DNA of 49,827 nucleotides from an uncultured Bacteroidales bacterium. Lineage in GTDB: Bacteria; Bacteroidota; Bacteroidia; Bacteroidales; Paludibacteraceae. The notes under the pieces are model-generated. The model saw only the letters and a list, made by a program, of their open reading frames with translations, was not told where the DNA came from and made no database searches. The translations under genes and the position numbers were made by a program. The stretch is from assembly GCA_900320865.1 (NCBI GenBank), contig ONTT01000013.1, positions 1-49,827 of the forward strand. Reading direction: 5' to 3'. Below, piece by piece: positions 40,389 through 48,600 of this stretch (positions within the stretch are counted from its first letter, which is position 1; every line of letters begins with the position of its first letter).

Positions 40389-41276
40389 ATGAAAAAGTTC
40401 TTTCTGCTTATCGCCTTCTGCTTTGGGGCGCTCTCTATGTCCGCTGATTCGTATCGCGACCTGCTTACGCAATACATGCAAGTCGGCAATCTGGTGGACA
40501 AAGGTACCTATTCGGAAATGTTGAAACCGCTGGCTACCAGCGCCTTCCCGAACGACGCACAAAAAGGAATGGATATCGTCGGTCAATATGCTTCATCGCA
40601 GATGATAACGGATATCATCGACCTCTTCGAACCCGCCTTCCGCAACCATGTTTCCGAATCCGAACTACAGCTACTCGTTACCATCATGCAGGACCCGAGA
40701 ATGCAGGAGATTCAGGCTAAATCGGTGGAACTGGCTTCGAACTTCAACCAATCTCCGGATTTTCAGGCCTTCATGCAGCAATACCAAGCGGCTATGATGC
40801 AGATCTTGCAGGGCCAGAAACCGCAAGAGATCCCCACTCCCGCCGGTGTGGATAAGGAATACGAGGAATTGTTCAACACCTATTATACCAACTCGCGCGC
40901 AGGCGAGGTGGCCATGGGCGCTTTCCGCTCGATGTCGGGGATGATCACCAATGCCCTCAAGCAGCAAGGCGTAGCCAATGCCGACGAAATCGTCAAAAAC
41001 CTCATCCAATATACCGAGCGCAACATGTCCAAAGTGCTCATGTCACACTTCAGTAAAAGTTTTACCATAGAGGACCTTCAGACACTCAATCGACTGACCT
41101 CCCTTCCGGCTTATACCCATACCATGGATGCCGTTGTAGAGATGTCCGGCGACCCGATGAAACTCGGGCTCTCACTCATGGATAAAATGGCAGATTGGAT
41201 GAATAGCGATTATCCGAATGAAGCAGAAGCCCTCAAGCGCTCCATCAAAGAGGTTCAACGCTCCCTCGGAATGTAA
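40389..41276 (+). CDS. Exported DUF2059-like protein
   Basis: The 295-residue protein has a signal peptide (MKKFFLLIAFCFGALSMSAD) and is otherwise mainly helical. A DUF2059-type stretch appears near QMITDIIDLFEPAFRNHVSE and ELQLLVTIMQDPRMQEIQAK (about residues 62-105), and a second similar helical region is near the end (TIEDLQTLNRLTSLPAYTHT). It probably works in the periplasm, function unknown. A strong promoter lies just upstream, and a small lipoprotein gene follows after 32 nt. Confidence 0.7.
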   Translation: MKKFFLLIAFCFGALSMSADSYRDLLTQYMQVGNLVDKGTYSEMLKPLATSAFPNDAQKGMDIVGQYASSQMITDIIDLFEPAFRNHVSESELQLLVTIMQDPRMQEIQAKSVELASNFNQSPDFQAFMQQYQAAMMQILQGQKPQEIPTPAGVDKEYEELFNTYYTNSRAGEVAMGAFRSMSGMITNALKQQGVANADEIVKNLIQYTERNMSKVLMSHFSKSFTIEDLQTLNRLTSLPAYTHTMDAVVEMSGDPMKLGLSLMDKMADWMNSDYPNEAEALKRSIKEVQRSLGM

Positions 41277-41308
41277 CATAGAGTTCTATTAACCCAATTA
41301 TAATTATT

Positions 41309-41560
41309 ATGAAAAAGTTCTTTTTTGTAGCAGCTGCGTGCTGCTTGATGACGCTCTGCGCAGTTATGGTTTCGTGCGACCCTAATAAGGCACAATGCTG
41401 GAAGATGTATGTAGGCTATCCCTCCGGTCAGACTGAGACTTTCTATTTCTACGGCACCGGTGTAGAAGCCGATGCGCAGTTGGAACTCTATGTGAAGGCC
41501 GGTGCAAACTCCACTCGTCGCGAGCAGACCTTCCTCAGCGAGAGCAACTGCCACGAGTAA
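41309..41560 (+). CDS. Small putative lipoprotein
   Basis: The 83-residue ORF has a lipoprotein-type signal (MKKFFFVAAACCLMTLCAVM then VSCDPNK) with the likely acylated Cys in VSC near residue 23. The mature part has two further Cys and a YPSGQTETFYFYGTG motif; I recognise no family. It starts MKKFFF like the upstream DUF2059 protein and lacks its own promoter, so co-transcription is likely. Confidence 0.6.
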   Translation: MKKFFFVAAACCLMTLCAVMVSCDPNKAQCWKMYVGYPSGQTETFYFYGTGVEADAQLELYVKAGANSTRREQTFLSESNCHE

Positions 41561-41585
41561 TTCGTCCCGCTTTTCTTGCTTTATA

Positions 41586-41655
41586 GCCGGGCATGGATAC
41601 GAATCATCGCCCATGCCCCCGGCTGTAAGACCCCGCCATAATCATAATAGCGGGT
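41586..41655 (+). terminator. Pair of hairpins after the DUF2059-lipoprotein unit
   Basis: First, AGCCGG-GCATGG pairs with CCATGC-CC-CCGGCT with a CC bulge. Second, CCCGC pairs with GCGGG, followed by TGTTTG. The second may terminate transcription; the first could be a stability structure. The 215-nt gap (41561-41774) otherwise holds only the next promoter. Confidence 0.5.
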
Positions 41656-41714
41656 GTTTGATTACTACATTTTTTTCAAATTCACAAGCCATTTGCTGAA
41701 AAAAAGAAAAAAAA

Positions 41715-41746
41715 TTTGTATATGTGTATTTTTTGTAGTACCTTTG
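41715..41746 (+). promoter_or_regulatory. Promoter of the hydrolase-ligase operon
   Basis: TTTG (41715-41718), 20-nt spacer, TACCTTTG (41739-41746). The start near 41753 supports the ATG at 41775. Confidence 0.75.
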
Positions 41747-41774
41747 CAACTTGTATTTATATCTTTGTGGAAAA

Positions 41775-43172
41775 ATGACAGCAAAACGAAAGACAGCGCA
41801 ATGGGAACTGGCGCGGCAGAGTCTGGTAAGTATCCTTTCCGAGAATCATTATACACCCGGTGAGTTTGCCGCTTCTTTGGGCTCGCCTTCTTTCACTAAA
41901 CTACTGAAGAGCGTAAAGTCCTATGCCCCTTGGGGAGTAAAGACACTTTTCAAAGCAGCCGTTTTCTCGCACGTACCTCGTCTGAACAGGCGTTTTGCAA
42001 AAGAGTGCGGTCTGGGCAGGTTTGCCAAGCGCTGTTGGGAAATCCAGAGTTATACCTTTACTTACCGTAGCCGGACGGTAGACGACCGTGACGTCGTTTT
42101 ATCCGGTCGTGTCACGTTCCTTCACCATAAAGAAGCAAGCATTCCCCACCAAGCAAAGACGATTTCACTACATACCCACCAGGCTTTCTTCGACCCCAGC
42201 TGGGCGCCGCTTCATAACTTGATGTACGTCCCGCTCAAAGTGATGTGGGATTCTGTTGTTATAGAGCCCGATCTTCAGAAATGGGGTATCACCCACGGAA
42301 TAGAGTTTGACGGCGGCGGATCGGCTATGCACATGGCCCGCCAACTCGCCGATTGCACCGTTGCGGCCTTGGAGATTATGCAGCAACACGGCGTATCTCT
42401 TGCGCCGGACGGCTATACCACCAACTGGGGCGGTTCGCAAGGCTCAATGCCTACGCTCTACTTCGACAAGTGGTACGACACCGAGGCACCGCAATGGTTC
42501 AAGGACGCCCTGCGGTTGCGGTCTTCCTTCATCGTAGAGGGAGTATCCATAGTACCGGAGGTAACGAAATATATCTATCAGGATGCGAAAGATTTTCATT
42601 TGAAGCCTGTGACGGTGGTGGGCTATCTCAAAGCCTTTACGGCGGAGCAGTTAGGCGGATATAAACCAGAAGAGTACGTTCCCCAGTGGTGGTTGGATGC
42701 GAAATTCCAAGTGAACGGACGGGAGATATCTTTCATTGAAGCCGTTTGTCATTATATCCCGGAGGCCATGCATCCCCTCTCCGAGACAATCGATTCGTTC
42801 GCAGGCTTGGTTGCACCGGATATGCTCATGGATGACGGCCAGGTGGATCTGGATTGCCCGAAGATACAGGCTTGGTTGGCTTGCCTCAAGAAATACAATG
42901 ACATGGAAGGCTGGACTCCGGCGCACTCCATATATATCGCCCATAGTCCGGTGGACGACATGCTTCCCTTTAAATATGCCTATGACCAGTACCGCGCCAT
43001 CAGCAACCAGGGACAAAATCCGTTGGTTCACATGCTCGCTGTTCCTTCTATGCGGTTCGTACCGCACGGAGGTATGAATCCGCATTTTATTATCGCCTTT
43101 ATGGGACTGATGATGATGGCATTTGTCGAGAACCCCGAAGATATGAAACGGTTTTATAAAACAGTAAAATGA
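41775..43172 (+). CDS. Alpha/beta hydrolase-like protein
   Basis: The 465-residue protein has no signal peptide and is probably cytoplasmic. The nucleophile elbow is GGSQG (Ser about 221). A late acid (SPVDDMLPF) and His (VPHGGMNPHF) complete a plausible catalytic triad. The long N-terminal part before the fold is basic and helical. Its lipase- or esterase-like substrate is unknown. It starts the operon with an adenylating enzyme 3 nt downstream, which suggests that acyl or aryl acid released by the hydrolase is activated by the ligase. That pairing is inference. Confidence 0.68.
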   Translation: MTAKRKTAQWELARQSLVSILSENHYTPGEFAASLGSPSFTKLLKSVKSYAPWGVKTLFKAAVFSHVPRLNRRFAKECGLGRFAKRCWEIQSYTFTYRSRTVDDRDVVLSGRVTFLHHKEASIPHQAKTISLHTHQAFFDPSWAPLHNLMYVPLKVMWDSVVIEPDLQKWGITHGIEFDGGGSAMHMARQLADCTVAALEIMQQHGVSLAPDGYTTNWGGSQGSMPTLYFDKWYDTEAPQWFKDALRLRSSFIVEGVSIVPEVTKYIYQDAKDFHLKPVTVVGYLKAFTAEQLGGYKPEEYVPQWWLDAKFQVNGREISFIEAVCHYIPEAMHPLSETIDSFAGLVAPDMLMDDGQVDLDCPKIQAWLACLKKYNDMEGWTPAHSIYIAHSPVDDMLPFKYAYDQYRAISNQGQNPLVHMLAVPSMRFVPHGGMNPHFIIAFMGLMMMAFVENPEDMKRFYKTVK

Positions 43173-43175
43173 CTT

Positions 43176-44861
43176 ATGATAGAAGAAAAAAAAGATATGA
43201 ATCTTACCTTATGGCAATTCCTCGAGCAGGGTATCCTGGCCGATCATAACCGCCATGATGCGTTGGTCTATTTCGGTCGCCGCATCAGCCGGCAAACCCT
43301 CCTCGAGCAAGTGGAGACGTGGGCACGTGTCATCCGGGGAATGGGTCTCCAACCGGGCGATGAACTGCTGATCTTCGGACCCTGTCTGCCCGAGTTTGTC
43401 TATATCATGCTCGCTGCGGATAAAACGGGAGTGACGGCTAACCTGCCTAACCTCATGGCCAAACCCGAAGCACTTGAGGACATGGTCGGAAAGAGCCGCG
43501 TCGCTTTTGTCTTCGATGGACTCGAATCCACGCTGCGACATGCACTCCAACGCAAGCAGTTCGAGCAGGTCGTCCTCATCTCGGCTACCCGATCCATGGG
43601 ATATCCGCTCAAACTCATGGCGGCACCCGTCAATACCCTCAAGCATCTGTCCCTGCGCGGACGAGACAAATACATAACGGCCGATGCGGCTATCCGGCGA
43701 TTCGGGCGTTTTACAGGTCCGCTGGACACTCCTGCAGTCAAGGACAAGACAGCCTTTGTCTTCTGCTCATCCGGTACATCCAAACGAGGAGTGGCAAACC
43801 AGATCAGCATGAGCGATGAGGCGATGATCGCTATGTGCCGCAATGCGCTGGTCTTCAACGAAAAAGGAGAACCCTTCCGCGAAGGAACAATCTCCTATTG
43901 GCATCTGCCGCCTTTTGTCTGCACGGGTATGTTTGTCGAGGTCGTCGCACCTCTGTTTAAAGGCATGACCGTTTATATCGACCCGCGCGTGGACGTGAAG
44001 CGCTTCATCAAGAATGTCCTCGCTTTCCGCCCTCAGGTCGTCTTGACGCCTGGTGGCAACTGGATCCATTTCATCCAACATATCGATCAACTCATCCAAC
44101 GCGGGCAACGTCCCGACCTCAGTTTCTTCCGCTTCCCCGTCATGGGAGGAGAAGGATGTACTCCCGACGCACTCAAGCATATCAACGAGGTGCTCGAGGC
44201 ATGTGGCAGTCCCGTGGCACTCACTTCCGGGTATGGACTGAGTGAGACCTTCTCGGTCTGCACGGTCGATTATGAACCCACCGGTTTCGATAAGGACTAC
44301 TCCCGTCCTGTGGTCTCTGTAGGACCGCCCTTCCCGGGTGTCACCGTCGGGATCTTTGATGCCAACGGAAAACAACTGGAGCCTAACCAACGCGGAGAGA
44401 TTCGTGTCAAGACCGATGCGCTCACCATGGGCTATGTCAATAACCCCGAACTCACGCAAGAGCGACTCCAAGACGGTTGGCTGCATACACATGACCTCGG
44501 CGAACTGGATAGCAACGGCAAACTCTTTGTCTATGGCCGAATGGCCCAGTTTGTCGAGTCCCAAAGCGGAGAGAAAGTGTACCTCTTCGATATCGCAAAT
44601 AAACTGCGCGAAGATGCGGCGGTCAAAGAAGCACTCGTCTGCCGCGTGGAAACCGGCAAACAACCGCTCGTGGCATATGTCATCCTGAAGGATGAACTAC
44701 GGGAAACGGAAGAAGAGATACGACGTCGCTTGGAAGCAAGCATGGCGACCTTCCTACCTGCCGGTCTGCGCATCGACAACTACCGCTTCGAGCACGGACA
44801 TCTCCGTATTAACCTCGTCGGTAAGATCGACCGTCATTACTACCTCCATCCGCTAACCTGA
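43176..44861 (+). CDS. ANL-superfamily acyl- or aryl-activating enzyme
   Basis: The 561-residue AMP-binding enzyme activates a carboxylic acid with ATP to an acyl-adenylate and probably a thioester. The ANL motifs are present: P-loop FVFCSSGTSKRG, YGLSET (A5), HTHDLGELD (A7), GRM, and the C-terminal Lys in NLVGKIDR (A10). The start may be ATG 43176 or 43197. It is fused to no carrier or reductase domain. The tight link to the hydrolase gene (3-nt gap) and to yqeY downstream (27 nt) suggests one transcript. The specific acid cannot be named. Confidence 0.82.
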   Translation: MIEEKKDMNLTLWQFLEQGILADHNRHDALVYFGRRISRQTLLEQVETWARVIRGMGLQPGDELLIFGPCLPEFVYIMLAADKTGVTANLPNLMAKPEALEDMVGKSRVAFVFDGLESTLRHALQRKQFEQVVLISATRSMGYPLKLMAAPVNTLKHLSLRGRDKYITADAAIRRFGRFTGPLDTPAVKDKTAFVFCSSGTSKRGVANQISMSDEAMIAMCRNALVFNEKGEPFREGTISYWHLPPFVCTGMFVEVVAPLFKGMTVYIDPRVDVKRFIKNVLAFRPQVVLTPGGNWIHFIQHIDQLIQRGQRPDLSFFRFPVMGGEGCTPDALKHINEVLEACGSPVALTSGYGLSETFSVCTVDYEPTGFDKDYSRPVVSVGPPFPGVTVGIFDANGKQLEPNQRGEIRVKTDALTMGYVNNPELTQERLQDGWLHTHDLGELDSNGKLFVYGRMAQFVESQSGEKVYLFDIANKLREDAAVKEALVCRVETGKQPLVAYVILKDELRETEEEIRRRLEASMATFLPAGLRIDNYRFEHGHLRINLVGKIDRHYYLHPLT

Positions 44862-44888
44862 TTTTTGCCTAAAAAATTGTTTGATAAT

Positions 44889-45335
44889 ATGAAGAATAAC
44901 ATCAATGCCTTGATCATGGAGGCAATGAAAAACCATGATTCCGTGCGCACAGAGTCCCTGCGCGCCATCAAGAGTGCTTTCCTCAACTGGTCTACCAGCA
45001 AAGAGAATGCAGGTAAAGAAATGACCGAAGCGGACGAGATCCAGATCATCAAAAAGATGGTCAAGCAACGTCAAGAGTCCGTCGAGCAATATGTCGCTGC
45101 CGGTCGCCAAGAACTGGCCGATGCCGAGCAGGCGCAGATAGACGTGCTGGAGACCTTCCTGCCCAAAGCAGCAAGCGAAGAAGACATCGTTCGTGCCTTC
45201 AATGCCGCCAAAGAAGCCAACGGCTGGGAAGCTGAGAAGAAGAACATGGGTCTCTTCGTCAAAGCCATCAAAACTGCCCTACCCAATGCCGACGGCAAGA
45301 TGGTAGCTCAAGTGGTACAAAGCCAATTAGCATGA
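44889..45335 (+). CDS. GatB/YqeY domain protein
   Basis: The 148-residue soluble protein matches the YqeY family in length and in sequence (ESLRAIKSAFLNW, VKQRQESVEQYVAAGRQELA, ETFLPKAASEEDIVRAF). This family resembles the tail of GatB, which binds tRNA in the amidotransferase; the role of stand-alone YqeY is not settled. I chose ATG 44889 (MKNNINALIMEAMKNHDSVR), since the upstream extension starts at a TTG with a spurious sequence. Its stop overlaps the Nudix gene start (ATGA). Confidence 0.88.
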   Translation: MKNNINALIMEAMKNHDSVRTESLRAIKSAFLNWSTSKENAGKEMTEADEIQIIKKMVKQRQESVEQYVAAGRQELADAEQAQIDVLETFLPKAASEEDIVRAFNAAKEANGWEAEKKNMGLFVKAIKTALPNADGKMVAQVVQSQLA

Positions 45336-45757
45336 GTTCAATAAAAACCATCGAGGTGGTTGCCGCCGTTATCGTTGATGAACAAGGACGGATCTTTGCT
45401 ACGCAACGTGGTTACGGCGAGTGGAAAGACTGGTGGGAATTCCCCGAAGGTAAGATAGAAACCGGGGAAACGCCACAAATGGCCTTAAAACGCGAAATTA
45501 AGGAAGAGTTAGACGCGGAGATTGAGGTCGGCGAGTTATTGCGGACTATCGACTACGATTATCCGCAGTTTCATTTGACGATGCATTGCTTCAAGTGCAA
45601 ACTATCTGATAGCCACATGACCCTCCGCGAACACGAAGCCGCCAAATGGCTCAAAGCCAAAGACTTAGACTCGGTGAAGTGGTTGCCGGCAGACGAAGAG
45701 ATAATTGACGAACTAAAAACAAACACCATGATTACTATCCGACACACTGAAACGTAG
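45332..45757 (+). CDS. MutT-like Nudix hydrolase
   Basis: The 141-residue enzyme has the Nudix box GKIETGETPQMALKREIKEE followed by LDAEI (pattern Gx5Ex7REUxEE), and opens VVAAVIVDEQGRIFATQRGY like the MutT branch that removes 8-oxo-dGTP. The Trp-rich GEWKDWWEFPEGK segment fits that branch. The exact substrate is not proven. It is the last gene of the run and is followed by a strong terminator. Confidence 0.88.
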   Translation: MSSIKTIEVVAAVIVDEQGRIFATQRGYGEWKDWWEFPEGKIETGETPQMALKREIKEELDAEIEVGELLRTIDYDYPQFHLTMHCFKCKLSDSHMTLREHEAAKWLKAKDLDSVKWLPADEEIIDELKTNTMITIRHTET

Positions 45758-45782
45758 AAGAGGTAAGGGAGACGGCACTTTG

Positions 45783-45818
45783 AGAACCTCTAAGATTCGT
45801 CTTGGGGGTTCTTTCTTT
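45783..45818 (+). terminator. Intrinsic terminator after the Nudix gene
   Basis: A 13-bp stem (AGAACCTCTAAGA with TCTTGGGGGTTCT, including two U-G pairs) with a TTCG tetraloop, then TTCTTTG. Confidence 0.85.
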
Positions 45819-46034
45819 GTATAGCATGTCCGGCGATGCAAGCGGTAAGCCGACCCCATCCTATAAAGAAATTTTGCAGAGCAAAGACAAAGCCGTGAGC
45901 GAAGCGAACACCTTTTTTCGGGGGAAAGAAAAAAATCGTTAAACCAGCCATGAGTGAAACGGAATAATCGTTCGACCGAAGTGAGATAAGAGATTCTTAT
46001 GAAAAAAGAAAGGAAAAAGGTCGACTAGTTAGAT
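45819..46034. other. Intergenic region at the island edge, no gene seen
   Basis: This stretch holds no convincing ORF. It contains GTGAGCGAAGCGAAC (about 45894-45908), related to the GCTTCGC core of other repeats, and a diverged copy of the dispersed hairpin element at 45962-45989. The change from typical to AT-richer sequence starts here. Confidence 0.6.
45962..45989. repeat. Dispersed hairpin element, diverged copy
   Basis: AATAATCGTTCGA, CCGAAGT and GAGATAAG follow in the same order as in the 32-nt units at 39931-40026 and, reversed, at 28661-28711. Confidence 0.6.
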
Positions 46035-46069
46035 AAAAAAATGTGAGCCACTCATGTCAAGTGGTTCAC
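46034..46069 (-). terminator. Likely terminator of the Panacea operon
   Basis: GTGAGCCACT and AGTGGTTCAC pair around a 7-nt loop. On the minus strand one pair is A-C, but a U7 run follows (plus-strand A run). The gene at 46113 ends 44 nt upstream. Confidence 0.55.
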
Positions 46070-46112
46070 TATGAAAATTATATTATTACCTTGTTTTGGA
46101 AAGAACAAATCT

Positions 46113-46565
46113 TCAGTTTACATGAAAACGTTCTAATGTCGCGCTATCACTGAAAGGACTTTGGATTACCAACATTGTAATAATATCCAAATCCTCCTCT
46201 TGAATGTTACCGAGAAATTCACCTGATAGCAATTGCTCCAATGATAGAGTTTTCAAATTGACACAATTCACAAAACTATCATCATCCAGAAATGCATACT
46301 TGCTCTTTGGGATAGGATGATGTAAGTGTTGTTTCTTTGGTGATATATTGGGATTTATTGCATGATTTATGACAACCCCACCATAGATAGTTCCATCATC
46401 ATCGACTCCTAAAACGACAAAGTACTTTCTTCTATCCCTCAGTCCATCTTTGGGAGTAATGCCGTTCGTCTCATCCATACGAGACGCGTACACATTACCT
46501 ATCTCCACATGTGCTTCAGCAAGCAAAGCCAAAGTGTCTCCAGATATGCAATCACCTATGCGCAT
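46113..46565 (-). CDS. Putative toxin, MazF/PemK-like, partner of a Panacea antitoxin
   Basis: The 150-residue protein shows RRKYFVVLGVDDDGTIYGGV, a second strand (VVINHAINPN), then KYAFLDDDSFVNCVNLKTLS and a final helix (EEDLDIITMLVIQS). The order of a first R-x-V-V-V-like strand, a D-S-F-V strand and a late L-x-T-L-S helix resembles the MazF/PemK/CcdB-like fold, though identity is too low to be sure by eye. It overlaps the Panacea gene by 10 nt, as expected for a toxin-antitoxin pair. The low GC content suggests horizontal transfer. Confidence 0.5.
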   Translation of the reverse strand: MRIGDCISGDTLALLAEAHVEIGNVYASRMDETNGITPKDGLRDRRKYFVVLGVDDDGTIYGGVVINHAINPNISPKKQHLHHPIPKSKYAFLDDDSFVNCVNLKTLSLEQLLSGEFLGNIQEEDLDIITMLVIQSPFSDSATLERFHVN

Positions 46566-47101
46566 TGAAAAGCCTGCTTGAAAGATAAATCATTTTGAAT
46601 ACTTTCAAGTGCTTCTGAATTCGCACCTGCTTCACGAGCGATGTCATACGGGAGCATTTCTTTTCCTCCGGCATTAAACGCCTCTTCCCAAACTTTCGTA
46701 TGACTTTCATCTTTCAATTGGTTAAATGTTTTTGGGAAGTAGTTATCATACGCCCAATCGATTGTGTCACGAGCCGCTTGAGAAATATATTTCAAATCTG
46801 CTTGACGAGTTGGTATAAGCATATAGAAAGCATCGTCACTTCCTTTTACAACCGCCTCATTTAATGTTGTAGTAATAGGGGTATACTGACTTTGCTTTAT
46901 AGCGTCATACAACATAGATGGCGCAGGCCCATTGGGTAACGCACAGAATTTATCGGGGAATATGCTTAAACCATACTCCTTGAGATATGAGCGTTGGGCA
47001 AAATACATTATTTTGAAGAGCTTATAATAATCTAACCCTCCTGCCTTGTTCAATATATAAAGCACATGCTCTACATATTTTTTAGCCGTAAAATTGTCCA
47101 T
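46556..47101 (-). CDS. Panacea-domain (DUF4065, SocA-like) antitoxin
   Basis: The 181-residue protein begins MDNFTAKKYVEHVLYILNKA and continues KLFKIMYFAQRSYLKEYG, the conserved Panacea start, with FCALPNGPAPSMLYDAIK. This domain serves as a general antitoxin that can neutralise many unrelated toxin folds. The gene comes first in the pair and overlaps its partner. A short inverted repeat (AAGAC-AA-GTCTT at 47159-47170) upstream could be an operator. The 190-nt upstream gap holds no clear promoter. Confidence 0.8.
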   Translation of the reverse strand: MDNFTAKKYVEHVLYILNKAGGLDYYKLFKIMYFAQRSYLKEYGLSIFPDKFCALPNGPAPSMLYDAIKQSQYTPITTTLNEAVVKGSDDAFYMLIPTRQADLKYISQAARDTIDWAYDNYFPKTFNQLKDESHTKVWEEAFNAGGKEMLPYDIAREAGANSEALESIQNDLSFKQAFQCA

Positions 47102-47158
47102 AATAACCTATTATTTCCACGCGATAAAGCAACTTCTTTTTGACTTATAAAATTTTCA

Positions 47159-47170
47159 AAGACAAGTCTT
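47159..47170. promoter_or_regulatory. Candidate operator upstream of the Panacea gene
   Basis: AAGAC and GTCTT form a palindrome around AA, 58 nt upstream of the start, within a longer imperfect inverted repeat (TTTTCAAAGAC and GTCTTCAAAAG). This is only a structural suggestion. Confidence 0.3.
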
Positions 47171-47292
47171 CAAAAGAAATATAACTTTTTCACGAATTTT
47201 ATTGTGTCTGGTATTCTGATAACAATGGGTTTCTTTGGAATCTCATATTTATAAATGCTTCCATTATTGTTCCCAAACAAAATAACCCAATG

Positions 47293-47586
47293 TTAAGAAT
47301 TACTTTGATGATTAGTTGGTTGCTCTTTTAGCCATCCCCATAAATTACTCTGCATATAGCCAAAATAGTCTGTTCTGTCAATCTGCATAACCATCATCAA
47401 TTTTGTACTAAATTCTTCTGCAGATATTGATGAATATATCTCTCGAGTTGTTGAGCTGCTTTTCAGCAGTACAATATTTCCATCTAATAAATAGAACGAG
47501 TCACCTAATCTATTTATTCTATCTTGAAAAACTTGGTTTCCGACCAATTCTTTGTCAAAGATTATAATGTAATAGTTTATATTCAT
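47293..47586 (-). CDS. Small Cas2-like (SinR-like) protein
   Basis: The 97-residue protein reads NYYIIIFDKELVGNQVFQDR, then DSFYLLDGNIVLLKSSSTTR, EIYSSIS, TKLMMVMQIDRTDYFGYMQS and NLWGWLKEQ. The predicted beta-alpha-beta-beta-alpha-beta order and the SSTT-x-I-Y turn match the small ferredoxin-fold group that includes Cas2 and SinR-like proteins. No CRISPR array or Cas1 is near. It overlaps the 2-TM gene by 4 nt (ATGA), so the two act as a unit. It may be an accessory or toxin component; this is inference. Confidence 0.55.
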   Translation of the reverse strand: MNINYYIIIFDKELVGNQVFQDRINRLGDSFYLLDGNIVLLKSSSTTREIYSSISAEEFSTKLMMVMQIDRTDYFGYMQSNLWGWLKEQPTNHQSNS

Positions 47587-48314
47587 AGTAACTCTATCTT
47601 TATAAATTGTTCCATTTCTTCTTTATTTGCAGACCATTGCCCATTATAATTAATTTTTATTGTCTTACGGACTGGTTCTGATGTTGAGATAGAATATACT
47701 GCGATTGTCACAGCAATTTCATTATTATACCAATCTCCCTGGGCAACCATTCCTGTCAACCACAATTGCCCTCTTAAATTATTCACCTGAGAATCAGGTT
47801 CTACGTCATCGCTCTTAATATAATCGGGAGTTGGTTTGATTTCTAAAAGATCCACCGTCCTATGACCGCCTGCGGGGATATAAGTACGTTCTAAATTACT
47901 ATTCCATTTAACAACAACATCTTCCTTTACTATCCTATTTGCAATCTTAATACTCTCTATATACAACTCACATTCAGAAGCTTGTACATCTCCTCCATTT
48001 TTTATACAAATATTACGATAATATTTATTTACTTGTAATTGTTGTCCTTGAGTCTGAGTATCACTACCAAGTGTTGGTGGTGTTAACTCTATTGCTATGG
48101 CAGGACGATGATATAATTTTTGCAAATCGTTACTAAAAAGTGCTATAATGACTGCATACAATGTTCCTACGCCACCTACAATTTCAAAAGTGTAATATAT
48201 TAGAGTAGTCTTGGAATCGGTACTATCTATTAACCATAAGAAACAGATAGGAATCACTATAATAACCAAGCCTATTGCAAGCCATACCCAATATTTTTTT
48301 ATGATTGTCCACAT
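47583..48314 (-). CDS. Two-TM membrane protein with a beta-rich soluble domain
   Basis: The 243-residue protein has two N-terminal membrane helices (about residues 9-29 and 38-60; VWLAIGLVIIVIPICFLWLI and TFEIVGGVGTLYAVIIALF). A soluble domain of about 175 residues, rich in beta strands, follows (RPAIAIELTPPTLG, ICIKNGGDVQASECELYIES, RGQLWLTGMVAQGDW, IKINYNGQWSANKEE). I do not recognise the family. Many small 2-TM proteins act as membrane effectors in phage defence, which is why the pairing with the Cas2-like gene is notable. A promoter lies at 48429-48460. Confidence 0.6.
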   Translation of the reverse strand: MWTIIKKYWVWLAIGLVIIVIPICFLWLIDSTDSKTTLIYYTFEIVGGVGTLYAVIIALFSNDLQKLYHRPAIAIELTPPTLGSDTQTQGQQLQVNKYYRNICIKNGGDVQASECELYIESIKIANRIVKEDVVVKWNSNLERTYIPAGGHRTVDLLEIKPTPDYIKSDDVEPDSQVNNLRGQLWLTGMVAQGDWYNNEIAVTIAVYSISTSEPVRKTIKINYNGQWSANKEEMEQFIKIELL

Positions 48315-48428
48315 ATTTCAAGACTAAACAAAAAACAAGTATACTCTACCATTAATTATTCATAAAGATACCGACGTTTACAATATCAAATCAAAACACA
48401 GCATATCATTCTATTCTTTTTATGGCCG

Positions 48429-48460
48429 CAAAGTTACAACTTTTTTTTCAATTGCGCAAA
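48429..48460 (-). promoter_or_regulatory. Promoter of the 2-TM/Cas2-like operon
   Basis: Minus strand TTTG (48457-48460), 20-nt spacer, TAACTTTG (48429-48436) followed by CGGCC. The segment AAAAAAAAGTTGTAACTT also occurs in the promoter-like site at 49069-49100. Confidence 0.75.
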
Positions 48461-48563
48461 TAGAAAATGAAATTTTCTACTAAAATATCATATTAATTAT
48501 AATAATCCATCATTTTTTTTTTGCACTATCCTACTAAAATCTCCTATAATTCTATAATAAATA

Positions 48564-48594
48564 CCGACAACAATCGCATTACGTTTGTTGCCGG
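48564..48594 (-). terminator. Hairpin terminator after the tRNA-like RNA
   Basis: On the minus strand CCGGCAACAA pairs with TTGTTGTCGG through a G-U pair that would be A-C on the other strand, followed by TATTTATTAT. Confidence 0.6.
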
Positions 48595-48600
48595 TAAAGG

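Noticed and set aside
47293-47586. CRISPR adaptation protein Cas2
   Set aside because: The fold looks similar, but there is no Cas1, no array, and the pairing with a 2-TM gene points to a different role.
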